Part shown: piece after piece, positions 41,664-50,923 of the stretch | How the letters are laid out: every line of letters starts with the position of its first letter | Numbering within the stretch: the stretch's first letter is position 1 | Assembly (NCBI RefSeq): GCF_002943105.1 | Contig: NZ_PTPZ01000002.1 | Span: forward strand, 1-64,000 | Length of the DNA: 64,000 nt | From: Cloacibacterium normanense | Lineage (GTDB): Bacteria > Bacteroidota > Bacteroidia > Flavobacteriales > Weeksellaceae | Reading direction: 5' to 3' | The notes under the pieces: generated by a model | What the model was told of the DNA's origin: nothing | What the model saw: the letters and a program-made list of their open reading frames with translations, nothing else | Databases searched by the model: none | Position numbers and translations under genes: made by a program

Positions 41664-43937
41664 ATGACATTCGACATCAACATGATCAAAAAAGTGTACG
41701 AGCGCTACCCTGAAAGAATTGCTGCGGCAAGACAAGTAGTACAAAAACCTCTTACACTCGCTGAAAAAATTCTTTACACTCACCTTTGGCAAGGTAACGC
41801 AATAGAAGCTTACGAAAGAGGAAATTCTTATGTAGATTTCGCTCCGGATAGAGTTGCAATGCAAGATGCAACTGCGCAAATGGCGCTTTTACAGTTTATG
41901 CAAGCAGGAAAAACTAAAGTTGCCGTTCCTTCTACAGTTCACGCAGACCATTTAATTCAAGCAAAAATTGGAGCTGATAAAGATTTACAAGAAGCACTGA
42001 ATAAAAATAACGAAGTTTTCAACTTCCTAAGTTCAGTTTGTGATAAATACGGAATTGGTTTCTGGAAACCAGGAGCAGGTATTATTCACCAAGTAGTTTT
42101 AGAAAATTATGCTTTCCCTGGTGGAATGATGATTGGCACCGATTCTCACACTGTAAATGCAGGTGGATTAGGAATGGTGGCAGTTGGAGTTGGAGGAGCT
42201 GATGCAGTAGACGTAATGGCAGGAATGGCTTGGGAACTTAAAATGCCAAAACTAATTGGTGTAAAACTTACTGGTAAACTAAACGGTTGGACTTCAGCTA
42301 AAGACGTAATCCTAAAAGTAGCAGGAATTCTTACTGTAAAAGGTGGAACTGGTGCTATTGTAGAATATTTCGGAGAAGGAGCGGTATCTCTTTCTGCAAC
42401 AGGAAAAGGTACTATCTGTAACATGGGTGCAGAAATTGGAGCTACTACGTCTACTTTCGGTTATGATGATTCTATGAGAAGATATCTTGCTGCAACAGGA
42501 AGACAAGAAGTAGTAGATGCTGCTGATAAAATTGCTGAACACTTAACTGGTGATGCTGAAGTGTACTCAGAACCAGAAAAATATTTCGACCAAGTAATTG
42601 AAATTAACCTTTCTGAATTAACACCTCATCTTAATGGTCCTTTTACTCCAGACTTAGCAACTCCAGTTGCTGAAATGAGAGATAAAGCTATTGCAAATGA
42701 CTGGCCTCTAGATATAGAATGGGCTTTAATTGGTTCTTGTACCAACTCATCATACGAAGATTTATCTAGAGCAGCTTCTATTGTAGAAGATGCGGTAGCA
42801 AAAGGTGTTAAACCAAAAGCTATCTTAGGAATTAACCCAGGTTCTGAACAAGTAAGATTTACAGCAGAAAGAGACGGATTGATAGATACTTTCAAAAAAT
42901 TTGAAAATTCTAGAATCTTTACCAATGCTTGCGGTCCTTGTATCGGACAATGGGACAGAGAAGGCGCTGAAAAACAAGAGAAAAACTCTATCATCCATTC
43001 TTTCAACAGAAATTTTGCTAAAAGAGCTGATGGAAATCCAAATACTCACGCTTTCGTAGCTTCTCCTGAGATGGTAGCTGCTGTAGCAATTTCTGGCAGA
43101 TTAGATTTCAACCCGATTACTGATACTTTGACCAACCAAAATGGTGAACAAGTAAAACTAGATGAACCTAAAGGTTCTGAACTTCCAGCAAAAGGATTTG
43201 ACGTAGAAGATAACGGCTACCAAGCTCCTGCGGAAGACGGTTCTGCTGTTCAAGTAATTGTTTCTCCTACTTCAGACAGATTGCAATTATTAGAGCCTTT
43301 CTCTCCTTGGGATGGTCAAAATATTACAGGAGCTAAACTTCTCATTAAAGCTGAAGGAAAATGTACTACTGACCACATTTCTATGGCTGGTCCTTGGTTA
43401 AAATACAGAGGTCACTTAGATAATATTTCTAACAACATGTTGATTGGTGCTGTAAACTTCTTTAACAAAGAAACCAACAGAGTTAAAAACCAATTAACTG
43501 GAGAATATGGTGAAGTTCCTGCAGTACAAAGAGCTTACAAAGCAGCAGGCGTTCCTTCAATTGTAGTAGGAGACCAAAACTACGGAGAAGGTTCTTCTAG
43601 AGAACACGCTGCAATGGAACCAAGACATCTTGGTGTAAAAGCAGTTTTAGTAAAATCTTTCGCGAGAATTCACGAAACGAACCTTAAGAAACAAGGTATG
43701 CTTGCATTAACTTTCGTAAATCCTGAGGATTATGATAAAATCCAAGAAGATGATACTTTTGATTTCTTAAATCTAGAAGGTTTCGCACCCAATACGCCAC
43801 TTCAAATTCAGATTACACACTCAGACGGAACTACGGATACTATTCTTGCTAATCACACGTATAATGAACAGCAAATTGGTTGGTTTAGAGCCGGTTCTGC
43901 GCTTAATCTAATCGCTGAAGAAGCTAAAAAAGCATAA
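41664..43937 (+). CDS. Aconitate hydratase, mitochondrial-like (AcnA family)
   Basis: 757-aa aconitase of the mitochondrial type, distinct in domain order from AcnB: the three catalytic domains come first and the swivel domain last. Cluster ligands are Cys359 (GSCTNSS) and Cys423/Cys426 (NACGPCIG). Active-site segments include GTDSHT and [17 protein letters not shown]. It would serve the same citrate/isocitrate step as acnB. The 289-bp gap and terminator before it imply independent expression of the two enzymes. Confidence 0.93.
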   Translation: MTFDINMIKKVYERYPERIAAARQVVQKPLTLAEKILYTHLWQGNAIEAYERGNSYVDFAPDRVAMQDATAQMALLQFMQAGKTKVAVPSTVHADHLIQAKIGADKDLQEALNKNNEVFNFLSSVCDKYGIGFWKPGAGIIHQVVLENYAFPGGMMIGTDSHTVNAGGLGMVAVGVGGADAVDVMAGMAWELKMPKLIGVKLTGKLNGWTSAKDVILKVAGILTVKGGTGAIVEYFGEGAVSLSATGKGTICNMGAEIGATTSTFGYDDSMRRYLAATGRQEVVDAADKIAEHLTGDAEVYSEPEKYFDQVIEINLSELTPHLNGPFTPDLATPVAEMRDKAIANDWPLDIEWALIGSCTNSSYEDLSRAASIVEDAVAKGVKPKAILGINPGSEQVRFTAERDGLIDTFKKFENSRIFTNACGPCIGQWDREGAEKQEKNSIIHSFNRNFAKRADGNPNTHAFVASPEMVAAVAISGRLDFNPITDTLTNQNGEQVKLDEPKGSELPAKGFDVEDNGYQAPAEDGSAVQVIVSPTSDRLQLLEPFSPWDGQNITGAKLLIKAEGKCTTDHISMAGPWLKYRGHLDNISNNMLIGAVNFFNKETNRVKNQLTGEYGEVPAVQRAYKAAGVPSIVVGDQNYGEGSSREHAAMEPRHLGVKAVLVKSFARIHETNLKKQGMLALTFVNPEDYDKIQEDDTFDFLNLEGFAPNTPLQIQITHSDGTTDTILANHTYNEQQIGWFRAGSALNLIAEEAKKA

Positions 43938-43959
43938 GTTTTTTTTTCATAAATACTAA

Positions 43960-43989
43960 AAAACCACTCGAAAATTCGGGTGGTTTTCT
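43960..43989 (+). terminator. Terminator of the second aconitase gene
   Basis: Long stem AAAACCACTCGAA / TTCGGGTGGTTTT with one G-T pair, followed by TTTTCTTATTT, 22 bp after the stop. Confidence 0.85.
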
Positions 43990-44119
43990 TATTTGGTTAA
44001 AATTTAAAAAATGTTTAAAAAACTTACTTATCGCAAATTTAATTAAAGTTCATTTTCTTTATTTATAACAACTTTTGTAACAAAATAAAGTTTAGGCAGT
44101 CTTATAGAAGAATTTAAAA

Positions 44120-46342
44120 ATGAATATGAAAAAAAATTATATCATCGCTGTTGGATTTCTTTTCACCTCAACTTTGTTTTTTTCTCAAAACACTAAAAAT
44201 GAAACACTAAAAGAGAAACAAATAGACGGTGTAACCCTTACCAAAGCCAAAAAAGCAGTAGAACAAAAAGCAGACAGAACTATTTTTGATTTTTCAGAAC
44301 AAGCTCATCTCAACACTGGAAATGTAAGTGAAGGTCTTAAAAAATTGCCAGGACTTATCGTCTCTGATGTTGCTGGAATGATGTATCAAGGGAAGCAATT
44401 AGATGTTTACATGGACGGAAGACCGCTAAATATTGGCGGTAATCAGCTGCAAGCTTTTCTAGAAGGAATGCCTGCCAACTCTGTAGAGCGTGTAGAAATT
44501 GTAACCCAACCTGGCTCAGAATTCCCTGCAACTTCTGGTGGTGCAATCATTAACATTATTACCAATAAAAACGCACAAAAATATCTTTCTGCAACTTACA
44601 CCGGGAGATACGCTTTCACCAATTACGAAAAATACAGAAACAGAACCAATAATTCTATTTTGTTAAATGCCAAAAATAAATATTTCGGGTGGCAGTTAAA
44701 TTTTGGGCAAAATTATAGAGAAGCTTACAGAGAATCTATCATAGACAAGGTTTCTAACGTATTTTCGGAGCAAGTGAATAGAGGTTATTTTGTGAAATCT
44801 GCACTTACTTTTAACATTGGAAAAGATAGATTATTGGTAAATTATGACATCAACCATAATAATAATGACACCGAAAATAGCAGTTCTGGTTTTATAGCCA
44901 ATAGAACAGGAACTGCTCCTAATTACATTTACAGTATAGACGATTATACGACCAAAGATTTCGGAGAAACCGAAAACTGGAGAAAAGATTTAAGCGCAAC
45001 GTATCAAATAAAATTTGACGATAAAAATAAAAAATTAGATTTGAACGCCAGTTATAACACTTTTGACTCAGACTATAATCTTGATGGCAAAAAATTTATC
45101 AACTCTACTACTCAAAATAACAATTTAGAAACAAGTTCTACCCAAAACGTAGCTACACTTAGAATTGATTATTCACAACCTATTAAAATTTTAGACGAAG
45201 GGAAAATTTCTTTCGGTGGTTTGTTTGAAAAATTAAACTACGACACAGATTTTTTCGGCATTACCAATTTAGAATACCAAAGACAAACTACTTCTTCGTA
45301 TGCAGAACTTCAAGCAAAGAAAAAGAATTTTGATTTTATTTTAGGAACCAGAGCAGAAGCGTATGATATTTCTGGAAAAACCATAGATTTAACCACCGGA
45401 AAACTTACTAAAGATCTAATTCCTTTTAAAAAATTCAGCTTTTTCCCGAATGCAAGCATTCAATATAACTTTGGGAAACAAGTCTATTTTGCACTGAATT
45501 ACAACAGAAAAATTCAACTGCCTAATATTTCTTGGCTTAACCCAAATAACACCAATTACCAAAACGGAAACATCAGTTTCGGAGGAAATCCTAATCTACA
45601 ACCTACTATTTTTAATAATTTCGAAGCAAAATTTTCAGTCTTTGATTATGCTTTTATTGGCTATAATCTAAGTATCGCCGAAAATCAATCTATACAATTT
45701 GCAGAAAAGAAATATTTCTTTGCAGAGAAACCCATCATAGAAAATAGAGAAGCTTATGGTGTAAGTAATGGTTTTATAAACGTTTCTTCTATGAAAGTTC
45801 ATAATTTTAATTTCGGTTTACCTATTCCTTTTATGCTTTTTACTAAAGGATTAAAGGAAACAATGAAATTTAATATCAATCCAGATAAAATGAACTTCTT
45901 ATACGTTTACACAGGTTATCAACTTCATCAGTTGCCAGATAATGACAATAAAGGATTCTGGATTTTTAACATCATGGCTCAATTTATTTTGCCAAAAGAC
46001 ATTAAACTAGTTGCTAATTACGGAACCATGACCAAAGGAAACTGGTACTACTACAGAATGGAAAAACCGTGGATGAATAGCTTCGACCTTACTGCTACTA
46101 AAAAATTCTTGAATGATAGACTTACCGTATCTGTTTTTGCAAATGACTTGTTTAGAAGCAACGTAAATGCGGTAACCTCGCTTTATAACAATTCTAATCT
46201 TTATTTAGGAAATAATTTTGATTCTCAAAATTTTGGAATTTCTATCAATTATAAACTTCCTACTAAGAATAAATTGGTAAAAGAAGATCCGAACTTGTTA
46301 AAACAAGACAAGAAAGAAGATTCTGGATTACCCAATCAGTAA
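44120..46342 (+). CDS. TonB-dependent receptor-like outer membrane protein
   Basis: 740 aa; signal peptide to about residue 23 (FFSQ). A plug-like region follows (about 50-150) with LKKLPGLIVSDVAGMMYQGK, NVxxDGRPLNIGG-type and VERVEIVTQPGSEFPATSGG segments, then a large barrel of the OMP_b-brl_3 type. There is no N-terminal carboxypeptidase-like domain, unlike many relatives. Substrate unknown; no riboswitch or Fur-like site seen upstream. Start could also be the ATG at 44126. The C-terminal tail is short, Lys/Asp-rich and may extend past the last strand. Confidence 0.82.
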   Translation: MNMKKNYIIAVGFLFTSTLFFSQNTKNETLKEKQIDGVTLTKAKKAVEQKADRTIFDFSEQAHLNTGNVSEGLKKLPGLIVSDVAGMMYQGKQLDVYMDGRPLNIGGNQLQAFLEGMPANSVERVEIVTQPGSEFPATSGGAIINIITNKNAQKYLSATYTGRYAFTNYEKYRNRTNNSILLNAKNKYFGWQLNFGQNYREAYRESIIDKVSNVFSEQVNRGYFVKSALTFNIGKDRLLVNYDINHNNNDTENSSSGFIANRTGTAPNYIYSIDDYTTKDFGETENWRKDLSATYQIKFDDKNKKLDLNASYNTFDSDYNLDGKKFINSTTQNNNLETSSTQNVATLRIDYSQPIKILDEGKISFGGLFEKLNYDTDFFGITNLEYQRQTTSSYAELQAKKKNFDFILGTRAEAYDISGKTIDLTTGKLTKDLIPFKKFSFFPNASIQYNFGKQVYFALNYNRKIQLPNISWLNPNNTNYQNGNISFGGNPNLQPTIFNNFEAKFSVFDYAFIGYNLSIAENQSIQFAEKKYFFAEKPIIENREAYGVSNGFINVSSMKVHNFNFGLPIPFMLFTKGLKETMKFNINPDKMNFLYVYTGYQLHQLPDNDNKGFWIFNIMAQFILPKDIKLVANYGTMTKGNWYYYRMEKPWMNSFDLTATKKFLNDRLTVSVFANDLFRSNVNAVTSLYNNSNLYLGNNFDSQNFGISINYKLPTKNKLVKEDPNLLKQDKKEDSGLPNQ

Positions 46343-46347
46343 ATATC

Positions 46348-46380
46348 AAAAAGATTTCTAAATTTTAGAAATCTTTTTTT
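46348..46380 (+). terminator. Terminator of the receptor gene
   Basis: Stem AAAAAGATTTCTAA / TTAGAAATCTTTTT followed by further T. Confidence 0.85.
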
Positions 46381-46390
46381 GTTTTAAGAC

Positions 46391-46415
46391 GCAACCTTTG
46401 CATTGATTTCATCTC
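46391..46415 (+). promoter_or_regulatory. Possible ECF-type promoter of the sigma operon
   Basis: GCAACC (46391-46396), 13 bp, CATCTC (46410-46415) lies 22 bp before the lipoprotein start and does not resemble the TTTG/TAnnTTTG class. The operon encodes an ECF sigma factor, and such factors often drive their own promoter. The assignment rests on one occurrence only. Confidence 0.3.
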
Positions 46416-46437
46416 TATATAAGAAAAGATTAAGATT

Positions 46438-46848
46438 ATGAAAAAATTATTTTTTACTACAATGGCTTTATGCACTCTTGGATTTCTATTTTCTTGTGAT
46501 ACTAGAGAAGAAAACAACATTAGTATTTCTATAATTAAAATAGATAGTGTGAAAATCCCTCAAGAGAAAATGGATTTATTTACTACTCAAACCATTAAAA
46601 CTTACTCTACTTATACTTCTGGTTGTGATAGATTTTATGATTATGATTATAGAATTGATAATCTGAATAGATTTGTAACTTCTTACACCTACAAAGAAAA
46701 TAATGTTTGTACACAAGTTGCTTATGTAGGCGCTAATCAATTTAACTTTAAACCTGTAGATAAAGGAACCTACACTTTTAAGTTTTGGAACGGAAAAGAC
46801 AATGCTGGAAATGATTTATGGATTACTAAAACCATAGTTGTAGAATAA
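46438..46848 (+). CDS. Small hypothetical lipoprotein, 136 aa
   Basis: Type II signal peptide ending LFSC (Cys20), mature part about 117 aa and rich in Tyr and Thr with two cysteines (SGCDRF, NNVCTQ) likely to form a disulfide. It looks like a small beta-sandwich; family not recognised. First gene of a unit with an ECF sigma factor 24 bp downstream, so probably part of its regulon. Confidence 0.65.
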   Translation: MKKLFFTTMALCTLGFLFSCDTREENNISISIIKIDSVKIPQEKMDLFTTQTIKTYSTYTSGCDRFYDYDYRIDNLNRFVTSYTYKENNVCTQVAYVGANQFNFKPVDKGTYTFKFWNGKDNAGNDLWITKTIVVE

Positions 46849-46872
46849 AATCACTATTTTCGGTATTGTAAT

Positions 46873-47427
46873 TTGTATTACATGAATTTTAAAGAACTAA
46901 TCTCTTCTTGTTTACAAAAAAACGCACAATCACAACGTGAATTGTATGATTATCTCGCACCAAAACTTTTTGGTGCTTGTTTAAAATACGCTCAAAATCA
47001 AGATGATGCCAAAGATTATTTTCAGGAAAGTTTTATTTTAATTTTCAAAAATTTACATCAATTTAACTTTAAAAGCGATTTGTTTTTTTGGGCAAAAAAA
47101 ATCACTATTCATCATTGTATTTCTCAACTCAAAAAAAACAAGAATTTAGCTTTTACAGACTTAGAAACTATAGAAACCCATGAAGAAATAAATGAAGAAG
47201 AGGAATTCTCTATAGACCAACTTCTAAAATTGGTACAAGAACTACCTCCTCAATACAAAATGGTTTTTAATCTCTATGTTTTAGACCATTATAGCCATCG
47301 TGAAATCGCAGAAATGCTTAATATTTCAGAAGGAACCAGCAAATCTAATTTGAGCAGAGCCAAAATGATTTTGAAACAAAAAATTACATCACAACAGAAA
47401 AATACGCTTTATTACCATGAAAAATAA
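46873..47427 (+). CDS. ECF-type RNA polymerase sigma factor
   Basis: 184 aa. Region 2 (about 20-85) contains NQDDAKDYFQESFILIFKNL and LFFWAKKITIHHCIS; region 4 (about 120-175) contains LPPQYKMVFNLYVLDHYSHREIAEMLNISE, then the recognition helix GTSKSNLSRAK. It overlaps the next gene by 11 bp, a fixed arrangement that suggests the next product controls it. It is a different subgroup from the sigma factor at 21551. Confidence 0.9.
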   Translation: MYYMNFKELISSCLQKNAQSQRELYDYLAPKLFGACLKYAQNQDDAKDYFQESFILIFKNLHQFNFKSDLFFWAKKITIHHCISQLKKNKNLAFTDLETIETHEEINEEEEFSIDQLLKLVQELPPQYKMVFNLYVLDHYSHREIAEMLNISEGTSKSNLSRAKMILKQKITSQQKNTLYYHEK

Positions 47428-48871
47428 AAAAGATATAGAGCAAATTTTTCAGGAAAAACTCGGAGATTTTGAAGCCAATCCGCCACAAGAATCTTGGGAT
47501 TTTATTTCCGAAAAAATAAATGAAAAAGAAGAGAAAAGAAGGATTATCCCTCTGTTTTGGTTGAAATCTGCAATTGTTTCTACTAGCGTAGCCGCGGTTT
47601 TATTGATAAGTTATTTCTTATTTAATGATAACATTGACAGCAATTTACCAAAAAACAACACTGAAATCGCTCATCAAAATACTGAAATTCAGAATCAAAA
47701 AATTACAGAAAACAACTTACATAATCATTCAAAAATAGATGCAAAGACTGCTGAAATCATTAACCATCAAAACAACATTACCGATTCTAAAAACACAAAT
47801 TTTTCCGTTAATACAATTACTGCAGAAAGTTCTTTGACTAAAAGCAATACTTCAAAAAATATAAAATTAACAAACAATACCCTAAATTCTGTAGAAAAAA
47901 ATAAGACAAATCTTGAAAATCCATCTTCAGAGGAAAAAAAATTGGCGAAAAATCTTCAACCAGAAATTACACCAAATCAACAAAATAAAGAAGAAAAATC
48001 GCCAATTGTTTTAGCTGAAAACAATCTCGAAAATTCGGCTAAAAAAGAACAAGAAGTTTTGAAAAAAGAAGAAAATATTTTAGCTCAAAATAATTCAGAA
48101 GAAGATATTTTTAAAACAAAACTAGAAAAAGAAACGCAAAAAGTAACGCAAAAAAAATCTAAAAAATTATCCGTTTTTGCTAATTATACTCCACTTTTTG
48201 CTTCTTCTACTAAAGGTTCTGCGATAAGTAATTCCTTTGATAACAATACTAAAACTTTTGATGATAATAACAGTTTTGGAGTTGGGATTCAGTATGCTAT
48301 TAATGATAAAATTTCTGTAAGAACGGGCGTTAATAATTATAGCCTTAATCATAAAACCGAAAATATAATTTTCTTTAAAGCCAACAGTACGGCTTCTATT
48401 AGTTACAACAATAGCTACAAAACATTGTCTTTAAATGAAAACGGACAGAATATGGTTATCCTTAATAATAATGCCTCTTTTTACAATGCAGATGTAGTAG
48501 GTTCTGTAAATTCAGGGACACTGAACCAAGAGATGAGTTTTATAGAAATTCCTATTGAATTTTCTTACAATTTACTCAATAAAAAATTGAAAATCAATAC
48601 TATAACGGGTTTCAGTTCTGTCATTTTAAATAAAAATGCAGTTTCCGTTTCATCTAATAATACGAAAACAGAAATAGGTAAGTCTAACAATATCAACGAT
48701 GTACATTTTACAGGGAATTTAGGACTCGGTTTTTCTTATCCTTTTTCTAAAAATTTAGACTTGAAATTAGAACCTACTTTTAAATATCATTTTAATACAT
48801 TCAAAGACAAACAAAACTCGTTTTCGCCTTATTTCATTGGCGTTTATACTGGTTTTGTTTATAAATTTTAA
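47417..48871 (+). CDS. Predicted anti-sigma / outer membrane barrel fusion, 484 aa
   Basis: The N-terminal 45 residues are cytosolic and acidic with the pattern FEANPPQESWDFISEKI, typical of proteins encoded next to ECF sigma factors in Bacteroidota. One inner-membrane helix follows (about 50-68), then a long Asn/Lys/Glu-rich low-complexity linker (about 75-245), then a C-terminal barrel-like domain (about 250-484) ending in IGVYTGFVYKF. This layout could span from cytosol to outer membrane and carry a signal to the sigma factor (inference). Confidence 0.7.
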   Translation: MKNKKDIEQIFQEKLGDFEANPPQESWDFISEKINEKEEKRRIIPLFWLKSAIVSTSVAAVLLISYFLFNDNIDSNLPKNNTEIAHQNTEIQNQKITENNLHNHSKIDAKTAEIINHQNNITDSKNTNFSVNTITAESSLTKSNTSKNIKLTNNTLNSVEKNKTNLENPSSEEKKLAKNLQPEITPNQQNKEEKSPIVLAENNLENSAKKEQEVLKKEENILAQNNSEEDIFKTKLEKETQKVTQKKSKKLSVFANYTPLFASSTKGSAISNSFDNNTKTFDDNNSFGVGIQYAINDKISVRTGVNNYSLNHKTENIIFFKANSTASISYNNSYKTLSLNENGQNMVILNNNASFYNADVVGSVNSGTLNQEMSFIEIPIEFSYNLLNKKLKINTITGFSSVILNKNAVSVSSNNTKTEIGKSNNINDVHFTGNLGLGFSYPFSKNLDLKLEPTFKYHFNTFKDKQNSFSPYFIGVYTGFVYKF

Positions 48872-48882
48872 ATTAAATCACC

Positions 48883-49314
48883 ATGAAAAAATTATTTTTA
48901 CTTCTAGTTCTTGTTTGGGCAATATCATGCGAAAGACAAGATGAAAATTCTGCTAAAGAATCATTAATAGGAAACTGGGAATGGATTTCTTCTACAGGTG
49001 GAATTGATGGCAGAACAGAAACGCCCGTTTCTATAGAAAAACAAGTGAAAATTGTTATTACAAAAGATTCTGTAAAAGTTTATGAGAATAGCGTTTTAAA
49101 ACAAAAAAACAGTTATAAAATTTCACGAGAAAAATCTGTTCTCGACAATAAAGTTAAAGACATGATTATTTACAATAGTGGTTTTAGAGACAGTTTTATG
49201 GTAGATTCACAAAACCAACTGCATCTAATTGGTGATTGTTTTGATTGTTTTGCAAGTCTTTATAAAAAAGCAGAAAATCAACCTTCGCAAGCACGCCAAA
49301 TTGCATCATTCTGA
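48883..49314 (+). CDS. Small lipoprotein, lipocalin-like, 143 aa
   Basis: Type II signal peptide ending WAISC (Cys16). The mature part opens with LIGNWEWISSTGGIDG, the start seen in lipocalin-like lipoproteins, and has a CFDCF pair near the end. Last gene of the sigma unit (11 bp after the fusion protein). Its 3' end overlaps the convergent pseudouridine synthase gene by 37 bp. Function unknown. Confidence 0.65.
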   Translation: MKKLFLLLVLVWAISCERQDENSAKESLIGNWEWISSTGGIDGRTETPVSIEKQVKIVITKDSVKVYENSVLKQKNSYKISREKSVLDNKVKDMIIYNSGFRDSFMVDSQNQLHLIGDCFDCFASLYKKAENQPSQARQIASF

Positions 49315-49976
49315 GGAACTGGCGCTGTAATTTCTATATTTTCTTTCGTAACAGGATGTATAAATTCTAATTTTCTGGCGTGTAAATGAATGCCACCATC
49401 AGGATTTGAGCGTGGTGATCCGTATTTTAAATCGCCTTTTATGGGCGTTCCGTTTTTAGACAATTGTGCTCTGATTTGGTGATGTCTTCCCGTTTCCAAA
49501 TCGATTTCTAAAAGAAGATAATTGTCTAAAGATTTAACAATATTATAAGTAAGAATCGCTTCTTTTGCACCTTCAGTAGGTTTCGGGAAAACAATTGCTT
49601 TGTTATTTTTCTCATTTTTTTTGAGATAATGAACCAATCTTTGAGAAGGCGGAATCATTTCCTTGGCTACAACTGCCCAATATGTTTTCTTAATCTCACG
49701 ATTTTTCACCATTTGTGTGAGACGAGAAAGCGCTTTAGAAGTTTTGGCATAGATTACTAAACCAGAAGTTGGTCTATCAATTCTATGAACTAATCCTAGG
49801 AAAACATTTCCAGGTTTATTATCTCTTATTTTGATAAAATTTTTAATAGAATCTAGTAGAGATTCGTCGCCAGTTTTATCACCTTGAACCAATTGCCCCA
49901 CTTTTTTATTGATAACCAGAAGGTGATTATCTTCATAGATGATTTGAGAAGCAATATTTGAGTTTATATTTTGCAT
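49278..49976 (-). CDS. RluA-family RNA pseudouridine synthase
   Basis: Isomerises uridine to pseudouridine in rRNA or tRNA. The 232 aa carry the RluA active-site motif HRIDRPTSGLVIYAKT (catalytic Asp, about residue 67) and GRHHQIRAQLS (about 162-172). There is no N-terminal S4 domain, so it is a short member; the target base cannot be read. A heptad-like run (AGTTGAA, AGTTGCA) precedes the start. Confidence 0.88.
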   Translation of the reverse strand: MQNINSNIASQIIYEDNHLLVINKKVGQLVQGDKTGDESLLDSIKNFIKIRDNKPGNVFLGLVHRIDRPTSGLVIYAKTSKALSRLTQMVKNREIKKTYWAVVAKEMIPPSQRLVHYLKKNEKNNKAIVFPKPTEGAKEAILTYNIVKSLDNYLLLEIDLETGRHHQIRAQLSKNGTPIKGDLKYGSPRSNPDGGIHLHARKLEFIHPVTKENIEITAPVPQNDAIWRACEG

Positions 49977-50008
49977 TTTCAGTTGAAAGTTGCAAAGTTA
50001 GAAAATAA

Positions 50009-50037
50009 AAAAAGTTGAGCAAAAAACTCAACTTTTT
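50009..50037 (-). terminator. Terminator of panB
   Basis: 11-bp stem AAAAAGTTGAG / CTCAACTTTTT just past the panB stop (50044). Confidence 0.88.
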
Positions 50038-50043
50038 ATTTAT

Positions 50044-50859
50044 CTAGTAGCTTTCGTTCTTATTCGGGAAGGAAACGTTTTTTACATCTTTTACATATTG
50101 CGAAACGGCGCCTGTAATTTCTGTATAAAGGTCTAAATATCTTCTTAAAAATTTCGGCGAAAACCCTTTATTCATTCCCACCATATCATGATAAACCAGA
50201 ACTTGACCATCACAATCTGGTCCAGCTCCAATTCCTATCGTTGGGATAGAAATACTTTCTGAAACTTTCTTCGCTAAGTCAGCAGGAATTTTTTCTAAAA
50301 CTAAAGCAAAACAACCCAGTTCTTCTAAAATTTTAGCGTCTTTTATTAGTTTTTCGGCTTCTGAATCTTCTTTAGCACGAACTTTATAAGTTCCAAATTG
50401 ATAAATAGATTGTGGTGTTAAACCTAAATGTCCCATTACTGGAATTCCTGCATTAATTAATCTAGAAACAGAATCTGCGATTTCTTCGCCGCCTTCTATT
50501 TTCACAGCATGAGCTCCAGATTCTTTCATCATTCTTACGCCAGATTCCAAAGCTTTTTGCGGGTCTGACTGATACGTTCCGAATGGTAAATCTGCAACTA
50601 CTAATGCTCTATCTACTCCTCTTACTACACACTGAGCGTGATAAATCATTTGATCTAAAGTAATAGGCAAAGTAGTTTCGTGACCTGCCATTACATTCGC
50701 CGCCGAATCTCCTATTAAAATAGCATCTACTCCACCTGCATCTACCATTTTGGCAGTGGTATAATCATACGCAGTAAGCATTGTGATTTTTTCCTTATCG
50801 AATTTCATTTTTCGTAAGGTTTCGGTCGTTACTTTTTTAATTTCGGAATGTACTGACAT
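50044..50859 (-). CDS. panB: Ketopantoate hydroxymethyltransferase
   Basis: First committed step of pantothenate and CoA synthesis: transfers a hydroxymethyl group from methylene-tetrahydrofolate to 2-ketoisovalerate. The 271 aa show LTAYDYTTAKMVDAGGVDAILIGDSAANVM (about 28-57), VKIEGGEE, GHLGLTPQS and IGIGAGPDCDGQVLVYHD, all family signatures including the Mg and substrate residues. Length is normal. Other pan genes are not present in the window. Confidence 0.95.
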   Translation of the reverse strand: MSVHSEIKKVTTETLRKMKFDKEKITMLTAYDYTTAKMVDAGGVDAILIGDSAANVMAGHETTLPITLDQMIYHAQCVVRGVDRALVVADLPFGTYQSDPQKALESGVRMMKESGAHAVKIEGGEEIADSVSRLINAGIPVMGHLGLTPQSIYQFGTYKVRAKEDSEAEKLIKDAKILEELGCFALVLEKIPADLAKKVSESISIPTIGIGAGPDCDGQVLVYHDMVGMNKGFSPKFLRRYLDLYTEITGAVSQYVKDVKNVSFPNKNESY

Positions 50860-50886
50860 GGGAATAAATTTTAAAGAGTAAATGTA

Positions 50887-50915
50887 TAAAAAAATGCCGA
50901 CTCGCGGTCGACATT
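50887..50915 (-). terminator. Terminator of the crp-like gene
   Basis: ATGTCGAC / GTCGGCAT stem (minus strand, one G-U pair) with a 5-base loop and seven T, 9 bp after the stop. Confidence 0.88.
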
Positions 50916-50923
50916 TTTGATTT

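Noticed and set aside
49278-49314. Possible misassembly at overlapping 3' ends
   Set aside because: A 37-bp convergent overlap of two intact frames is plausible, and both proteins look complete.
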